Shown here one piece after another: positions 1-9,850 of a DNA stretch of 64,000 nucleotides (position 1 is the first letter of the stretch; the number at the start of each line of letters is the position of its first letter). This DNA comes from Flavobacterium sp. (lineage in GTDB: Bacteria; Bacteroidota; Bacteroidia; Flavobacteriales; Flavobacteriaceae). The translations under genes and the position numbers were made by a program. Below the pieces are notes generated by a model, which was given only the letters and a program-made list of their open reading frames with translations, did not search any database and was not told where the DNA came from. The stretch lies in assembly GCA_016718345.1 (NCBI GenBank), contig JADKDN010000001.1, positions 124,001 through 188,000 of the forward strand. The letters run 5' to 3'.

Positions 1-515
1 ATTTTGATTTTTGAACCTTCATCGAAGTACTTAAATCTCAAATTTTCAATTTCGTATTCTTTGATTTTTAATGAAAGGGGTTTGCTTTTTTCTTCTGTTT
101 TTTCTTCATTTTTTAAAGCAATGTCAAAATTTCCGACTCCGTCTTTATTGAAAAGAATATTGATAACAGCATTTTCAGTTGAAATCTCCTCTATGTTCAT
201 AGATTCATCTTTGCCTTTCAACAATTCTTTAATAGACATTTTCAAATTCAATTCGCCCATCGAAACCAGAGTGTCTCCTTCAAAAGGCGCTTTGTTGATA
301 ATAAGTAGTTTATCTACCGAAACATTTGCTAAGGGAAAGCTTTTAAAGAAACTCAAATCGGCATCATCAAAAGATACTTTAGCGTCAACTTTTTCATTGA
401 TGGCTTCTGTAATTTTGGCTTTGATTTGGTCTTTAAAAAAATAGGGGATTGCAAATAATGAAATGGCAAGTAAAAGGATAATAATTCCAGTAATTTTCAA
501 TATTTTTTTAATCAT
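1..515 (-). CDS. AsmA family protein, 5' part only (runs off the left edge)
   Basis: The reverse strand opens with an ATG at 515 and stays open to the window edge, about 171 codons. The protein starts with two Lys and a hydrophobic segment at residues 5-27 (ILKITGIIILLLAISLFAI), followed by a beta-rich region typical of AsmA-like inner-membrane-anchored proteins (FKDQIKAKITEAINEKVDAKV, then SFFKSFPLANVSVDKL). Family members span the periplasm and are linked to outer-membrane lipid homeostasis; that role is inferred here. It lies 161 bp downstream of sppA on the same strand, beyond a hairpin terminator. The forward-strand reading frame over the same bases is a shadow. I am fairly confident of the family and certain that the gene is incomplete here. 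Confidence 0.75.
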   Translation of the reverse strand, partial: MIKKILKITGIIILLLAISLFAIPYFFKDQIKAKITEAINEKVDAKVSFDDADLSFFKSFPLANVSVDKLLIINKAPFEGDTLVSMGELNLKMSIKELLKGKDESMNIEEISTENAVINILFNKDGVGNFDIALKNEEKTEEKSKPLSLKIKEYEIENLRFKYFDEGSKIK

Positions 516-614
516 GACAAATTTGATTTAGTTCAGAGTATGTAATGCAAAAACGATGCCTTATTATTCTACAAAAATAGTATTTATCGGTGTTTTGATA
601 TCTAATGTTATCTT

Positions 615-652
615 AAAAAACAAATCCGTTTGAGAAATTTCTTAAACGGATT
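615..652 (-). terminator. Intrinsic terminator after sppA
   Basis: A 9-bp perfect stem (AATCCGTTT, 623-631, with AAACGGATT, 644-652) is followed on the reverse strand by a T-rich run (rc of 615-620). It sits 25-60 bp beyond the sppA stop codon, which fits a rho-independent terminator. Confidence 0.7.
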
Positions 653-676
653 GGGTATATTTTAGCTATTAATTTT

Positions 677-2338
677 TTATTGAATTGTTATTTCAAAAGG
701 CATGGCAGCCTGAATGCCTTTTTTGGCTTGAACTTTTCGTATTTGCTCAATAACTTTGTAGTTCTCTTCGCCAACTTCTGCTTTTATAAAATTTTCTTTG
801 GATTGCATAAAGGGTAGTTTTCCTAATAAATCATGGAAGTTTTTATTGTATTCAGGGAAGTTTTGAGTTTTGTAGTCTTTAATTTTTGCCAAACTGGCGG
901 CATATTTTAGGGCATCATCTAGTCCACCTATTTTATCAACTAATCCAATTTTTACTGCATCTGAACCAGACCATACTCGACCTTGACCAATGGCATCAAC
1001 TTGGGCATAAGTCATTTTTCTGCCACTAGCTACGTGATTGACAAAGGTATTGTATATTTTCTCCACACCTTCAAGAGTAAAAGCTCTGAAATTTTCATCT
1101 AATGGTCTGAAAACACTATAATCGGCTGCATTTTTATTGGTGTTTACTTGCTCTACATTGATACCCATTTTAGTGGTTAGCTGAGTGAAATTAGGTAGAA
1201 TACCAAAAACACCTATTGAGCCTGTTATGGTATTTTCCTCTGCAAAAATTTTATTGGCGTTGCATGCAATATAATAACCTCCTGAAGCAGCATAATTTCC
1301 CATAGAAACCACTATTGGCTTTACTTTTTTGGTTAATTCAATTTCTCTCCAAATTAACTCTGAGGTTAAGGCATTACCTCCGGGAGAATCAATTCGTAAA
1401 ACGATTGCTTTAATATTTTCATCAGTTCTGGCTTCTTTTAAAGCTCTTCGCATCGAGCCTTCGCCGATTTCGTTTACATCTCCTTCACCATTTTTTATTT
1501 CGCCTTGAGCATAAATAATTGCAATCTTATCTTTATCGGAGTAATCCTTGGTTGTTGTTGCGTTATTTTCGGCATAATCCAGAATAGAAATGGTATTGTA
1601 GTCCTCATCGGCATCAACTTTTAAAATTTTACGGATGTCGTTATGATACACATCCTCATAAGCTATTTTGTCTACTAATTTATTGGCTTTCGCCATTTCT
1701 GGGGTTCGAGCCAGAAGCCCATCAGCAATTTGATTTAATTGTGTCGTAGGAATACCTCTACTTTTTGAGATGTCAGCTAAAATTGAATTCCAAACAGAAT
1801 ACAGCAAGGTTGAAATTTGTTCCCTATTAGCATCACTCATTTTGTTTTCAAGAAAGGGTTCGACGGCACTTTTGTATTTTCCATGGCGAATGACTTCCAT
1901 TTTAATGCCGTATTTTTCTTGAAAATCTTTGAAAAACATAATTTCAGAAGATAGTCCCTTGAAATCCATTTCTCCAATTGGATTCAGGTAAATCGTATTG
2001 GCTACAGAATTCAAGTAATATTCTTTTTGACTATATGCATTAGCATAGGCCATGACAAATTTCCCTGATTTTTTAAAATCTTCTAGTGCTTTACGTAGGG
2101 CTTTAATTTGAGCTAATCCAAGGGAGGATTCATTGTTTAGAATGGATATCCCTTTAATTTTATCGTCTGTTTTAGCGGCATTGATTGCTTTAATTACATC
2201 CGATAATCCATCGTGTTTTGTTTCGTAATAATCAAACTCTTCAAAATTGAATTTTCCTGCATAATCCGTTTGAACATTTGATAAATCAAGTTCTATAACA
2301 GAATTTTTTTCTACAGTTTTTGTTTCAGTCTCCCCCAA
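677..2338 (-). CDS. sppA: Signal peptide peptidase SppA, 67K type; 5' end frameshifted
   Basis: This is a two-domain serine protease of the inner membrane that degrades leftover signal peptides. The catalytic pair of the long SppA family is visible: Lys156 in GKYKSAVEPF of the N-terminal domain and Ser352 in NYAASGGYYIA of the C-terminal domain, with SPGG at 318-321 before it. The open frame can only start at a TTG (2338) and gives 553 residues without a membrane anchor. The reverse strand directly upstream encodes the expected anchor (MRFLGNVLATIVGLFVFF...) from an ATG at 2433, but only if four single-base changes are corrected (runs at 2332-2336, 2364-2368, 2379-2384, 2422-2427). So the real gene probably spans 677-2433. 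Either the sequence is locally wrong or the anchor has been lost. Confidence 0.85.
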   Translation of the reverse strand: MGETETKTVEKNSVIELDLSNVQTDYAGKFNFEEFDYYETKHDGLSDVIKAINAAKTDDKIKGISILNNESSLGLAQIKALRKALEDFKKSGKFVMAYANAYSQKEYYLNSVANTIYLNPIGEMDFKGLSSEIMFFKDFQEKYGIKMEVIRHGKYKSAVEPFLENKMSDANREQISTLLYSVWNSILADISKSRGIPTTQLNQIADGLLARTPEMAKANKLVDKIAYEDVYHNDIRKILKVDADEDYNTISILDYAENNATTTKDYSDKDKIAIIYAQGEIKNGEGDVNEIGEGSMRRALKEARTDENIKAIVLRIDSPGGNALTSELIWREIELTKKVKPIVVSMGNYAASGGYYIACNANKIFAEENTITGSIGVFGILPNFTQLTTKMGINVEQVNTNKNAADYSVFRPLDENFRAFTLEGVEKIYNTFVNHVASGRKMTYAQVDAIGQGRVWSGSDAVKIGLVDKIGGLDDALKYAASLAKIKDYKTQNFPEYNKNFHDLLGKLPFMQSKENFIKAEVGEENYKVIEQIRKVQAKKGIQAAMPFEITIQ

Positions 2339-2561
2339 AAATGGCTGCTAAAAATAACATTCCAAAAATAAAATCATGAAAAAAGACAAATAACCCGACT
2401 ATTGTTGCTAACACATTTCCTAAAAAATCTCATAGTATTATTTTTTCTTAATAAGTTTCAAAAAGTTTCGTATTGTTATAAATAGAGATGTAAATAAATT
2501 TATTAACACTCCGTGCAAATATACTTTATTCTAAAATTCTTTTAGTTAATTTGTGTTTAAT

Positions 2562-3695
2562 ATGGATATTCAAAATCAAGTTGTTTTAGCGATAGGAAGT
2601 AATCAGGGAAATCGTTTAGAGGTCATACAATCTGCTATTGAATGTATTCATAATGAAGTAGGTACGATAGTTAAAGTGTCTAGACTTTATGAAACACCAG
2701 CTTGGGGATTTGAAAGTGAACCTTTTTATAATTGCGCATTAGTAATGCATTCGCCTCTGTCTGCTGACGTAATTTTAGATAAAGTTTTGAGTTTAGAAAA
2801 GAAACTAGGCAGGGTTCGCTCGGAAAGCGAAGGGTACCAATCTAGAATTATCGATATTGATGTTATTGCCTTCAATGAGGATATAATTGCAACCGAAAAT
2901 CTTAAGATTCCTCATCCTTTAATGCAGGAGCGGATGTTTGTTTTACTTCCTATGCGTGATTTAAACTTGGACTGGAGGCATCCAATCTTACAAAAATATT
3001 TACCTGAGCTATTAAAAGCTTCGGAAGATAAAAGTAATTGTAAGGTGATTCAAAATTTAGAATTCCCATTACAAAAAATTCCTCTGGAGAGATTCAATTA
3101 TATTGCTATTGAGGGCAATATTGGCGCAGGAAAAACGACGTTGGTCAATAAAATTGCTGAAGATTTTAATGCGAAAACGGTATTAGAACGTTTTGCAGAC
3201 AACCCATTTTTGCCTAAATTTTATGAAGATCAAAGCCGATATGCTTTTTCTTTAGAAATGTCTTTTTTAGCGGATCGATTTCAGCAAATTTCAGATGATT
3301 TGGCTCAATTTGATTTGTTTAAAGATTTTATTGTAGCGGATTATCATATTTTTAAGTCTCTAATTTTTGCAAAAGTTACTCTTTCTGATGATGAGTATCG
3401 TTTGTATAGAAAGCTTTTCGAAATTATTTACAAAGAAATGCCAAAGCCTGATTTGTACATCTACTTGTATCAAAACACGGATCGATTATTAGAAAACATC
3501 AAACAAAGAGGTAGGAGTTATGAACAGGAGATACCGGCAGATTATTTAGAAAAAATTAATAGAGGATATTTGGATTATATCAAATCCCAAAATGATTTGA
3601 ACATTTTAATTATAGATGTCTCGGATAGAGATTTTGTTAAAAATCAGGAGGACTATGCATTTATATTGGAAGAAATAAGAAAAAAGGTAAATTAA
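2562..3695 (+). CDS. folK: Fused HPPK (folate synthesis) and deoxynucleoside kinase
   Basis: Two enzymes are joined in one chain. Residues 1 to about 155 are 6-hydroxymethyl-7,8-dihydropterin pyrophosphokinase (AIGSNQGNR, ETPAWG, RIIDIDVI, IPHPLMQER), which activates the pterin for dihydropteroate synthesis. From about residue 178 a deoxynucleoside kinase follows, with the P-loop GNIGAGKTT and the later arginine-rich lid motif (KQRGRSYEQE). The ATG at 2562 is chosen over the in-frame GTG at 2553 because homologues begin a few residues before VVLAIGSN. The same fusion is known from marine and freshwater Flavobacteriia, where the kinase half was shown to favour deoxyadenosine; the specificity here is inferred. 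It is convergent with the lectin-like gene, the stop codons lying only 3 bp apart. Confidence 0.9.
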   Translation: MDIQNQVVLAIGSNQGNRLEVIQSAIECIHNEVGTIVKVSRLYETPAWGFESEPFYNCALVMHSPLSADVILDKVLSLEKKLGRVRSESEGYQSRIIDIDVIAFNEDIIATENLKIPHPLMQERMFVLLPMRDLNLDWRHPILQKYLPELLKASEDKSNCKVIQNLEFPLQKIPLERFNYIAIEGNIGAGKTTLVNKIAEDFNAKTVLERFADNPFLPKFYEDQSRYAFSLEMSFLADRFQQISDDLAQFDLFKDFIVADYHIFKSLIFAKVTLSDDEYRLYRKLFEIIYKEMPKPDLYIYLYQNTDRLLENIKQRGRSYEQEIPADYLEKINRGYLDYIKSQNDLNILIIDVSDRDFVKNQEDYAFILEEIRKKVN

Positions 3696-3698
3696 ACG

Positions 3699-5819
3699 TT
3701 ATCTCAACAGCGAGAAGTGGCCTTTCTTTTCAGGAATTGAATCATCTATTTTTGAAACAAACCAGTAGTCAGTGGCTGGTAATGCCCTGCCATTATAATT
3801 CCCATTCCATCCTTGATTTCTTCTGGATAGATATGCAACACGTTTCCCATACCTGTCGAAAATTTCAATAATAGCATTTGGAAAATTTTCCATACCTGCT
3901 ACTTTCCACATATCATTTTCACCATCATTATTGGGAGTAAAAAATTTAGGATATGTGATTATCACAAACGATTTTGAATCTTTACCACAATTGTTTTTAT
4001 CTTTTACAAATGCTTTGTAAATCCCACCTTTTTCGAGTCTAAAGGTGTTTGAATTCTGATAATTTATACCGTCAATTGAATACTCAAAATCTCCAGTTGT
4101 GGCTGTGAGAATTGTTATGTCTGACTCACTAACAAGAATTTCTCGAATCGTTGGTTTAGGAGTTTGTACAATATTAATTTTTTTTGTTATTGAGCAATTT
4201 TCAGGAGCTGGAGATGTAACAATGACGGAGTAATTTGTTGGCTCATTTACACGAATTGTTTGTGTTGTTTCCCCAGTTGACCAAAGGTATTCCATGTTTG
4301 AAATTCCAGCGTTTAAAGTAACAGTTCTTCCTTCACAAATTGATAGCTCCTCATCAGAAACACTAGGTAATTCATAAACGGTTACTGTTATTGGAATTCT
4401 ATTTTTATTGCTACAGCCACTATCTACTGCTTCAGCATAATAAGTGCTGTTTTTGGAGACATCTGGAATTACAATGCTGTTGCCACTAGCTAAGATGCTA
4501 TTGCTGGTTGGGCTAGTGTACCAGTTTACATTTCCTGAACTAGTAATTGCTTCAAGTGATATGGTTTTACCTGCGCAAATAGTTATAGGATTATTTGTAG
4601 AAATTATGGTAGGTATTGGAATTACTTTTATTTCTATTGCTTTTCTAGTTTGACATCCATAATCATAATAAAATGTTGTATTTTGTGTTAGAACTGGTGT
4701 TGTAAATGTATTACCCGTGAATAGGGCATCTGTTGAAGTAAGGTCTGAATACCAGTTCAAAGATCCATCAGGAAACTGTGCGTTGATAGTCCATGTACTG
4801 CCTTCACAGATTTGAATGTCTGTGTTAAGTTGTGGTTCTGAAAGAATAGTAATTGTTGTACTACTTGAAATTTCGAGAACGGGATCGTTTGGCATGCCAC
4901 CGTATTCTACAATATATCCTTTTGGTTGATAGGTTCCACTATTTTCTCCAGTATTGCCTAAATCATTCCAAGAACCTAAAATTCCAACTCCAGGTGCTGT
5001 TATGTGAGCATAATCTTCGATTCCTTGAGAATTATTTGGCTCTAAGTTATTCCAAAAAGCAAAGCTTGGAGTACTGCCAAATTCAGCTCCATTCCAAAAA
5101 ATTGTACCCTTTTCAGGACCAGTTACCCATTTCCAAACGCCTTCTTGTTCTTCATCTGCGCCACCAATCCAACCAGTTCCAGACGCTTGTTCTCCAACTA
5201 AAAGTGCTTCGTCTAATGCAGTAATAGTAGCTAGATACCCTTGTAGTCCATAATAGGTGCTGTTTGCGGCTGCAATTTTAGCGTCAGACCAAGAAATACC
5301 AAGGTTAGAAACAAATTGATAATAATGCCCATTAGATGGAAGAAAATTAGCTTGCCCCACACTTATTGAAAATTCTCTCGTTCCCGATGGTGTGGCTGAG
5401 AAATTTGTATACTCAACGTCTTCGATGGCTGCAACGAAATCAACATAACTGACAGGCAATCCTGAGAGGCTGTATAGCTTTAGTTTTCCTGTTGTTATAT
5501 CCCAGCTTGAAGTTACAGTTGGGTGCAATCCTGTTAAAGTTAATTGGTCTTGCCCATTTTTGTATCCTTAGGAAATTTGGATATAGACTGCTTCGGTACT
5601 TGTATCATCAGGATCGGTTATAGTGATGTCTGTTACAATTTTTTGATAGGTTTGTTTGCAATATATTTGATTTCCTGTTGCTTTGATTATTGGAGCAATA
5701 TTTGCAAGTATAGGTTTGGGTTTTTTGTAGGTAGGCGGAAAGTTAATTTTAGAATAACCTAAGGATGACATAAAAACGAATATGCTTAAAATAATTTTAG
5801 AATAGTTGTAATCTCTCAT
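3699..5819 (-). pseudogene. T9SS type B surface protein with C-type lectin and Ig-like repeats, broken by an in-frame stop
   Basis: Read through one TAA (reverse complement of 5568-5570), this is one frame of about 706 codons. It has an N-terminal segment with a hydrophobic start (YSKIILSIFVFMSSLGYS). A C-type-lectin-like domain follows (GHYYQFVSN..., WNNLEPNN, SWNDLG), then three similar repeats beginning ICEGSTWTI, ICAGKTISL and ICEGRTVTL. It ends in a gliding-motility-associated CHU_C domain (FTPNNDGENDMW, FDRYGKRVA, WNGNYNGRALPATDYW, GHFSLLR), the type B T9SS sorting signal. Such proteins are exported and cell-surface attached, often as adhesins. The stop separates the signal region (5568-5819) from the rest (3699-5528 onward), so export should fail. 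Both pieces keep the same frame, so this is a point mutation and not an indel. Confidence 0.8.
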
Positions 5820-5839
5820 GCTTTAGTTATTTATTGAAT

Positions 5840-6376
5840 TTACTTTTGTTGGATTGTTTTTTGGAATAAGTCCCAAATTACAATTCCTGCACTTACAGAA
5901 ATGTTCAAAGAATGTTTCGAACCTAATTGAGGGATTTCAATACAACTGTCACAAATTTCTATTGCTTTTTGCGAAACACCATAAACCTCGTTGCCGAAAA
6001 TTAGAGCGTATTTTTTAACTGGATTTATGACAAATTCGTTAAGAAGGATAGCATTTTCAACCTGTTCTACTGCAAGTACTGTTATGTTGTCATTTTTTAG
6101 TTTTTTAATGACATCCACTATATCAGCCTGATATTCCCATGTTACAGTCTCAGTTGCACCTAGTGCTGTTTTGTGAATCTCTTTATTGGGAGGAGTTGCT
6201 GTAATGCCACACAAAACTATTTTTTCAATTAAAAAGGCATCAGCAGTTCTAAATACAGAACCAATATTGTTTAAACTTCTGATATCGTCCAATACAATAA
6301 TTAGTTTGGTTTTATCAGCTGTTTTAAAGTCTTCAATTGATTTTCTATTTAATTCATTGTTTTCAAGCTTTCGCAT
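5840..6376 (-). CDS. TrmH/SpoU family RNA 2'-O-methyltransferase
   Basis: A 178-residue protein of the SPOUT (trefoil-knot) class with the three SpoU motifs in order: NNIGSVFRTADAF at 37-49, FGNEVYGVSQ, and IPQLGSKHSLNISVSAGI near the C terminus, which together bind S-adenosylmethionine and place the target ribose. The short form without an N-terminal substrate-binding domain resembles TrmH or TrmL rather than RlmB, so the target is probably a tRNA; this is not decided by the sequence. It starts at an ATG and lies 20 bp upstream of the lectin-like gene on the same strand. A terminator separates it from the DUF1573 gene behind it. Confidence 0.85.
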   Translation of the reverse strand: MRKLENNELNRKSIEDFKTADKTKLIIVLDDIRSLNNIGSVFRTADAFLIEKIVLCGITATPPNKEIHKTALGATETVTWEYQADIVDVIKKLKNDNITVLAVEQVENAILLNEFVINPVKKYALIFGNEVYGVSQKAIEICDSCIEIPQLGSKHSLNISVSAGIVIWDLFQKTIQQK

Positions 6377-6395
6377 GGTACTATTAATCAGGTAT

Positions 6396-6422
6396 AAAAA
6401 AGGCTTCCTGATTTAGGAAGCC
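6396..6422 (-). terminator. Intrinsic terminator after the DUF1573 gene
   Basis: Stem GGCTTCCT (6402-6409) pairs with AGGAAGCC (6415-6422); on the reverse strand the stem is followed by six T. It ends transcription from the DUF1573 gene before trmH. Confidence 0.75.
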
Positions 6423-6445
6423 CTTTCAAATATTGTAAAAAATAA

Positions 6446-6940
6446 TTAACTTTTTGTAGTTGGAGTTGATGGTGTTTCATCTGGCAATACAGTTCCTTTT
6501 ATAGTAAGAGTTTTTGTAGCCTGACCTTCAGCGTTTGAAGTTACAGTAACAGTCTTGGTAAAAGGACCAACTCTATCTGTAGCATATTTTACGCCAATTT
6601 TTCCTTTAGCACCAGGTGCAATGGGCTCTTTTGGCGTTGTTGGAACAGTACATCCACAAGATCCTTGAGTGTTAGTGATAATTAGTGGTTTAGTACCATT
6701 GTTAGTGAAAACAAATTCACGATTACCATCAGCATTGTGAGGAATTGTTCCGTAGTCGATAACTTCACTTTCGAATAACATTCCTGCTCCATCAATTTTT
6801 TGACCGATTGACTTTGAAGGGGCAGCCTTAGCATCAACAGTTGTATTTTTTTTGATTGTTTTTGCTTTTTTTGCACTCTGAGCATTAGAATTTGCAACGC
6901 CTAAAACAACTAACGTTGCCAACAAAAATATTTTTTTCAT
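6446..6940 (-). CDS. DUF1573 domain exported protein
   Basis: A 164-residue protein with a signal peptide (MKKIFLLATLVVLGVANSNA, cut before Q), a Lys-rich linker and one DUF1573 domain from about residue 52 (FESEVIDYGTIPHNADGNRE, then NTQGSCGCTVPTTPKEPIAPG and a C-terminal beta region ending in GTVLP). The DUF1573 fold is Ig-like and resembles ASPM/SPD-2/Hydin (ASH) domains; the function is unknown. The conserved SCGCT pair of cysteines is present. The tail is Thr/Ser/Pro rich. It is a single-gene unit ended by its own terminator. The domain assignment is secure, the role is not. Confidence 0.85.
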   Translation of the reverse strand: MKKIFLLATLVVLGVANSNAQSAKKAKTIKKNTTVDAKAAPSKSIGQKIDGAGMLFESEVIDYGTIPHNADGNREFVFTNNGTKPLIITNTQGSCGCTVPTTPKEPIAPGAKGKIGVKYATDRVGPFTKTVTVTSNAEGQATKTLTIKGTVLPDETPSTPTTKS

Positions 6941-7099
6941 CTGTTTTTAGATTAAATTATAATGACAAATCTATATAAAAAAAATTAATCACAATTATAA
7001 ATTTTTCTTAAAAGATATTTTTTTTATTGTGAAGGATTTATTCTCTTTTAAATATTTAAATTCGCTGATGCATTTTTCTAAAATTTAAAATAGAACATT

Positions 7100-9706
7100 T
7101 TGGCAACAAAAGAAAAGGAAATCAAGGAAACACCATTAATGAAACAATACAATGAGATCAAAAGGAAGTATCCTGACGCTTGTTTATTGTTTAGAGTGGG
7201 TGACTTTTATGAAACTTTTGGTGAAGATGCCATTAGAGCTTCAAAAATTTTAGGAATTGTGCTGACAAAACGCGGTGCTGGCTCTGAAACAGAAACTGCA
7301 CTCGCAGGATTTCCGCATCATTCTTTGAATACTTATTTGCCAAAATTAGTTAAATCTGGGCTTCGTGTGGCTATTTGCGACCAATTGGAAGATCCAAAAA
7401 TGACTAAGACCATTGTGAAACGTGGAGTTACAGAGCTTGTTACTCCTGGAGTATCAATGAATGATGAGGTTTTGCAGTCCAAATCGAATAATTTTCTAGC
7501 TTCTATATATTTTGGAAAAAAGACCATTGGGATTTCTTTTTTGGATGTGTCTACTGGAGAATTTCTCACGGCTCAAGGTAATGATGAATATATTGATAAA
7601 CTTTTACAAAATTTCAATCCAAGTGAAGTTTTAATTGCCAAGCAAAATAAAGTTGAATTCAAAGAAATTTTTGGAGAAGATTTTCACAATTTTTATCTCG
7701 AAGATTGGGTGTATAAAGAGGATTATGCCTTAGAAACTTTAATGGGGCATTTTCAAACTAATTCTTTAAAAGGATTTGGGGTTGAGGAGTTAACAGAAGG
7801 CATCATCGCATCGGGCGCTATTTTGTATTATTTATCAGAAACACAACATAATAAGCGACAACATATCACTTCAATTCAACGAATTGCTGAAGATGCTTAT
7901 GTTTGGATGGATCGATTTACAATTCGGAATCTGGAATTGTATCACAGTTACAATCCAAATGCGGTTACACTTTTGGATGTGATTGACAGAACACTATCGC
8001 CAATGGGGTCAAGATTGTTGAAACGTTGGTTGGCTTTGCCCTTAAAAGATATAAATAAAATAAGGAATAGGCATGAGGTAGTTTCCTACTTGAAAGAAAA
8101 TCAAGATATTCTGAAAAGTATTCAACACCAAATTAAGCAGATTTCGGATTTAGAACGATTAATCTCCAAAATCGCTACTGGGAAAGTATCACCACGAGAA
8201 GTGGTTTATTTGAAAGAATCGTTAGATGCGATAATTCCAATAAAAAATATTGCCTTACAAAGTAATCAAGAGGCCGTGAAAATTATTGGAGACAGTTTAC
8301 ATAGTTGTGATTTACTTAGAGAAAAAATTAAAAACACTTTAAATCAAGAAGCTCCAGTCGCAATTGCCAAAGGGAATGTTATAGCCAAAGGAGTTCACAG
8401 TGAATTAGACGATTTAAGGGCTATATCTACTTCAGGTAAAGAATATTTGGAAGGAATTGAAATTCGAGAGTCGCAGAGAACAGGAATTTCTTCTCTGAAA
8501 ATCTCATTTAATAATGTATTTGGATATTACATAGAAGTTAGAAATACGCATAAGGATAAAGTTCCTTCGGAATGGATTAGGAAACAGACGTTAGTTAATG
8601 CCGAACGGTATATTACAGAGGAACTCAAGGAATATGAAACTAAAATACTCGGTGCTGAAGAAAAAATTCAACAAATAGAGAATCAACTTTTTGAGCAATT
8701 GGTCCATTGGATAGCCACATACATAAAACCAGTACAATTGAATGCCAATTTAATTGCTCAGTTAGATTGTTTAACATCATTTGCTCAGTTAGCAATTGAG
8801 AATAAATACGTTTGTCCAGAGCTAGATGATTCTTTTGAATTGGACATAAAAAATGGACGCCATCCTGTTATTGAAAAACAATTACCAGTTGGAACACCAT
8901 ATATAACAAACGATGTTTTCCTTGATAGAGAAACACAGCAATTAATAATGATAACGGGTCCAAATATGTCTGGAAAATCAGCGATATTAAGACAAACGGC
9001 ATTAATAGTTCTTCTGGCTCAAATGGGAAGTTTTGTTCCAGCGGACAGTTTGAGATTGGGAATTATAGATAAAATTTTTACTCGAGTAGGTGCAAGTGAT
9101 AACATCTCAATGGGGGAATCTACTTTTATGGTAGAAATGAATGAAACAGCTTCTATTTTGAATAATATTTCTGATAGAAGTTTAGTCTTGTTAGACGAAA
9201 TTGGCAGAGGAACAAGTACTTATGACGGAATTTCTATTGCTTGGGCTATTGCCGAATATTTACATGAACATCCTTCCAAGCCTAAAACATTGTTTGCAAC
9301 ACACTATCATGAGTTGAATGAGATGAGTGAGGTACTACAGCGCATTCAAAATTATAATGTCTCGGTTAAAGAATTGAAGGATACGGTACTTTTTATCCGA
9401 AAATTAGTAAAAGGAGGAAGTGCTCATAGCTTTGGAATTCATGTGGCTAAAATGGCAGGAATGCCTCAAACAGTTATTTTGAAAGCTCAGAAATTGTTAA
9501 AAAAATTGGAAAAAGACCACTCTAGTGAGGCTTTAAACGGAATCAAGTCAACCAAGGATGAGATGCAAATGAGTTTTTTTAATTTAGACGACCCTTTGTT
9601 AGAGGAAATTAAAGATGAGATTTTGAGTTTAGATATCAATACATTAACTCCTATCGAAGCTATGATGAAGCTTAATGAAATCAAAAGAATGTTAACAAAA
9701 AAGTAG
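7100..9706 (+). CDS. mutS: DNA mismatch repair protein MutS
   Basis: This 868-residue MutS recognises mispairs and small loops and starts repair with MutL. The mismatch-reading Phe-X-Glu is at residues 36-38 (GDFYETF). The Walker A motif GPNMSGKS is at 620-627, followed by the Walker B region LVLLDEIGRGT and the ATHYHEL motif, so all catalytic parts are intact. The only plausible start is TTG at 7100 (ATKEKEIKETPLMKQYNEIK), because no in-frame ATG lies near the conserved N terminus. The gene stands alone, with divergent DUF1573 upstream and tRNA genes downstream. An intact mutS means the nearby gene damage is not explained by loss of mismatch recognition. Confidence 0.97.
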   Translation: MATKEKEIKETPLMKQYNEIKRKYPDACLLFRVGDFYETFGEDAIRASKILGIVLTKRGAGSETETALAGFPHHSLNTYLPKLVKSGLRVAICDQLEDPKMTKTIVKRGVTELVTPGVSMNDEVLQSKSNNFLASIYFGKKTIGISFLDVSTGEFLTAQGNDEYIDKLLQNFNPSEVLIAKQNKVEFKEIFGEDFHNFYLEDWVYKEDYALETLMGHFQTNSLKGFGVEELTEGIIASGAILYYLSETQHNKRQHITSIQRIAEDAYVWMDRFTIRNLELYHSYNPNAVTLLDVIDRTLSPMGSRLLKRWLALPLKDINKIRNRHEVVSYLKENQDILKSIQHQIKQISDLERLISKIATGKVSPREVVYLKESLDAIIPIKNIALQSNQEAVKIIGDSLHSCDLLREKIKNTLNQEAPVAIAKGNVIAKGVHSELDDLRAISTSGKEYLEGIEIRESQRTGISSLKISFNNVFGYYIEVRNTHKDKVPSEWIRKQTLVNAERYITEELKEYETKILGAEEKIQQIENQLFEQLVHWIATYIKPVQLNANLIAQLDCLTSFAQLAIENKYVCPELDDSFELDIKNGRHPVIEKQLPVGTPYITNDVFLDRETQQLIMITGPNMSGKSAILRQTALIVLLAQMGSFVPADSLRLGIIDKIFTRVGASDNISMGESTFMVEMNETASILNNISDRSLVLLDEIGRGTSTYDGISIAWAIAEYLHEHPSKPKTLFATHYHELNEMSEVLQRIQNYNVSVKELKDTVLFIRKLVKGGSAHSFGIHVAKMAGMPQTVILKAQKLLKKLEKDHSSEALNGIKSTKDEMQMSFFNLDDPLLEEIKDEILSLDINTLTPIEAMMKLNEIKRMLTKK

Positions 9707-9775
9707 GTCTTTTTGAAGTAAAGAATAGGCTCTCAATAGATTAGGGTATTAGCGTGTTTTTTTTATAAAAAACAC

Positions 9776-9805
9776 TTGTAGAATTGAATTAAAGTATTAA
9801 ATTTG
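9776..9805 (+). promoter_or_regulatory. Bacteroidota-type promoter of the tRNA-Gly/tRNA-Leu pair
   Basis: TTG (9776-9778), 19 bp, then TAAATTTG (9798-9805), matching the -33/-7 consensus TTG...TAnnTTTG of the Bacteroidota primary sigma factor. It lies 46 bp before tRNA-Gly. Confidence 0.6.
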
Positions 9806-9850
9806 CCCTCGCTATCCAAAACGGATACAGTGTTCTTAAAAGAATGATTT

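Noticed and set aside
4..444. Forward frame of 146 residues at the left edge
   Set aside because: It is antisense to the AsmA-like gene, which has a clear membrane segment and family pattern.
9754..9775. AT-rich hairpin after mutS as a terminator
   Set aside because: The stem is mostly A/T with only two G-C pairs and no good T run after it; too weak to call.
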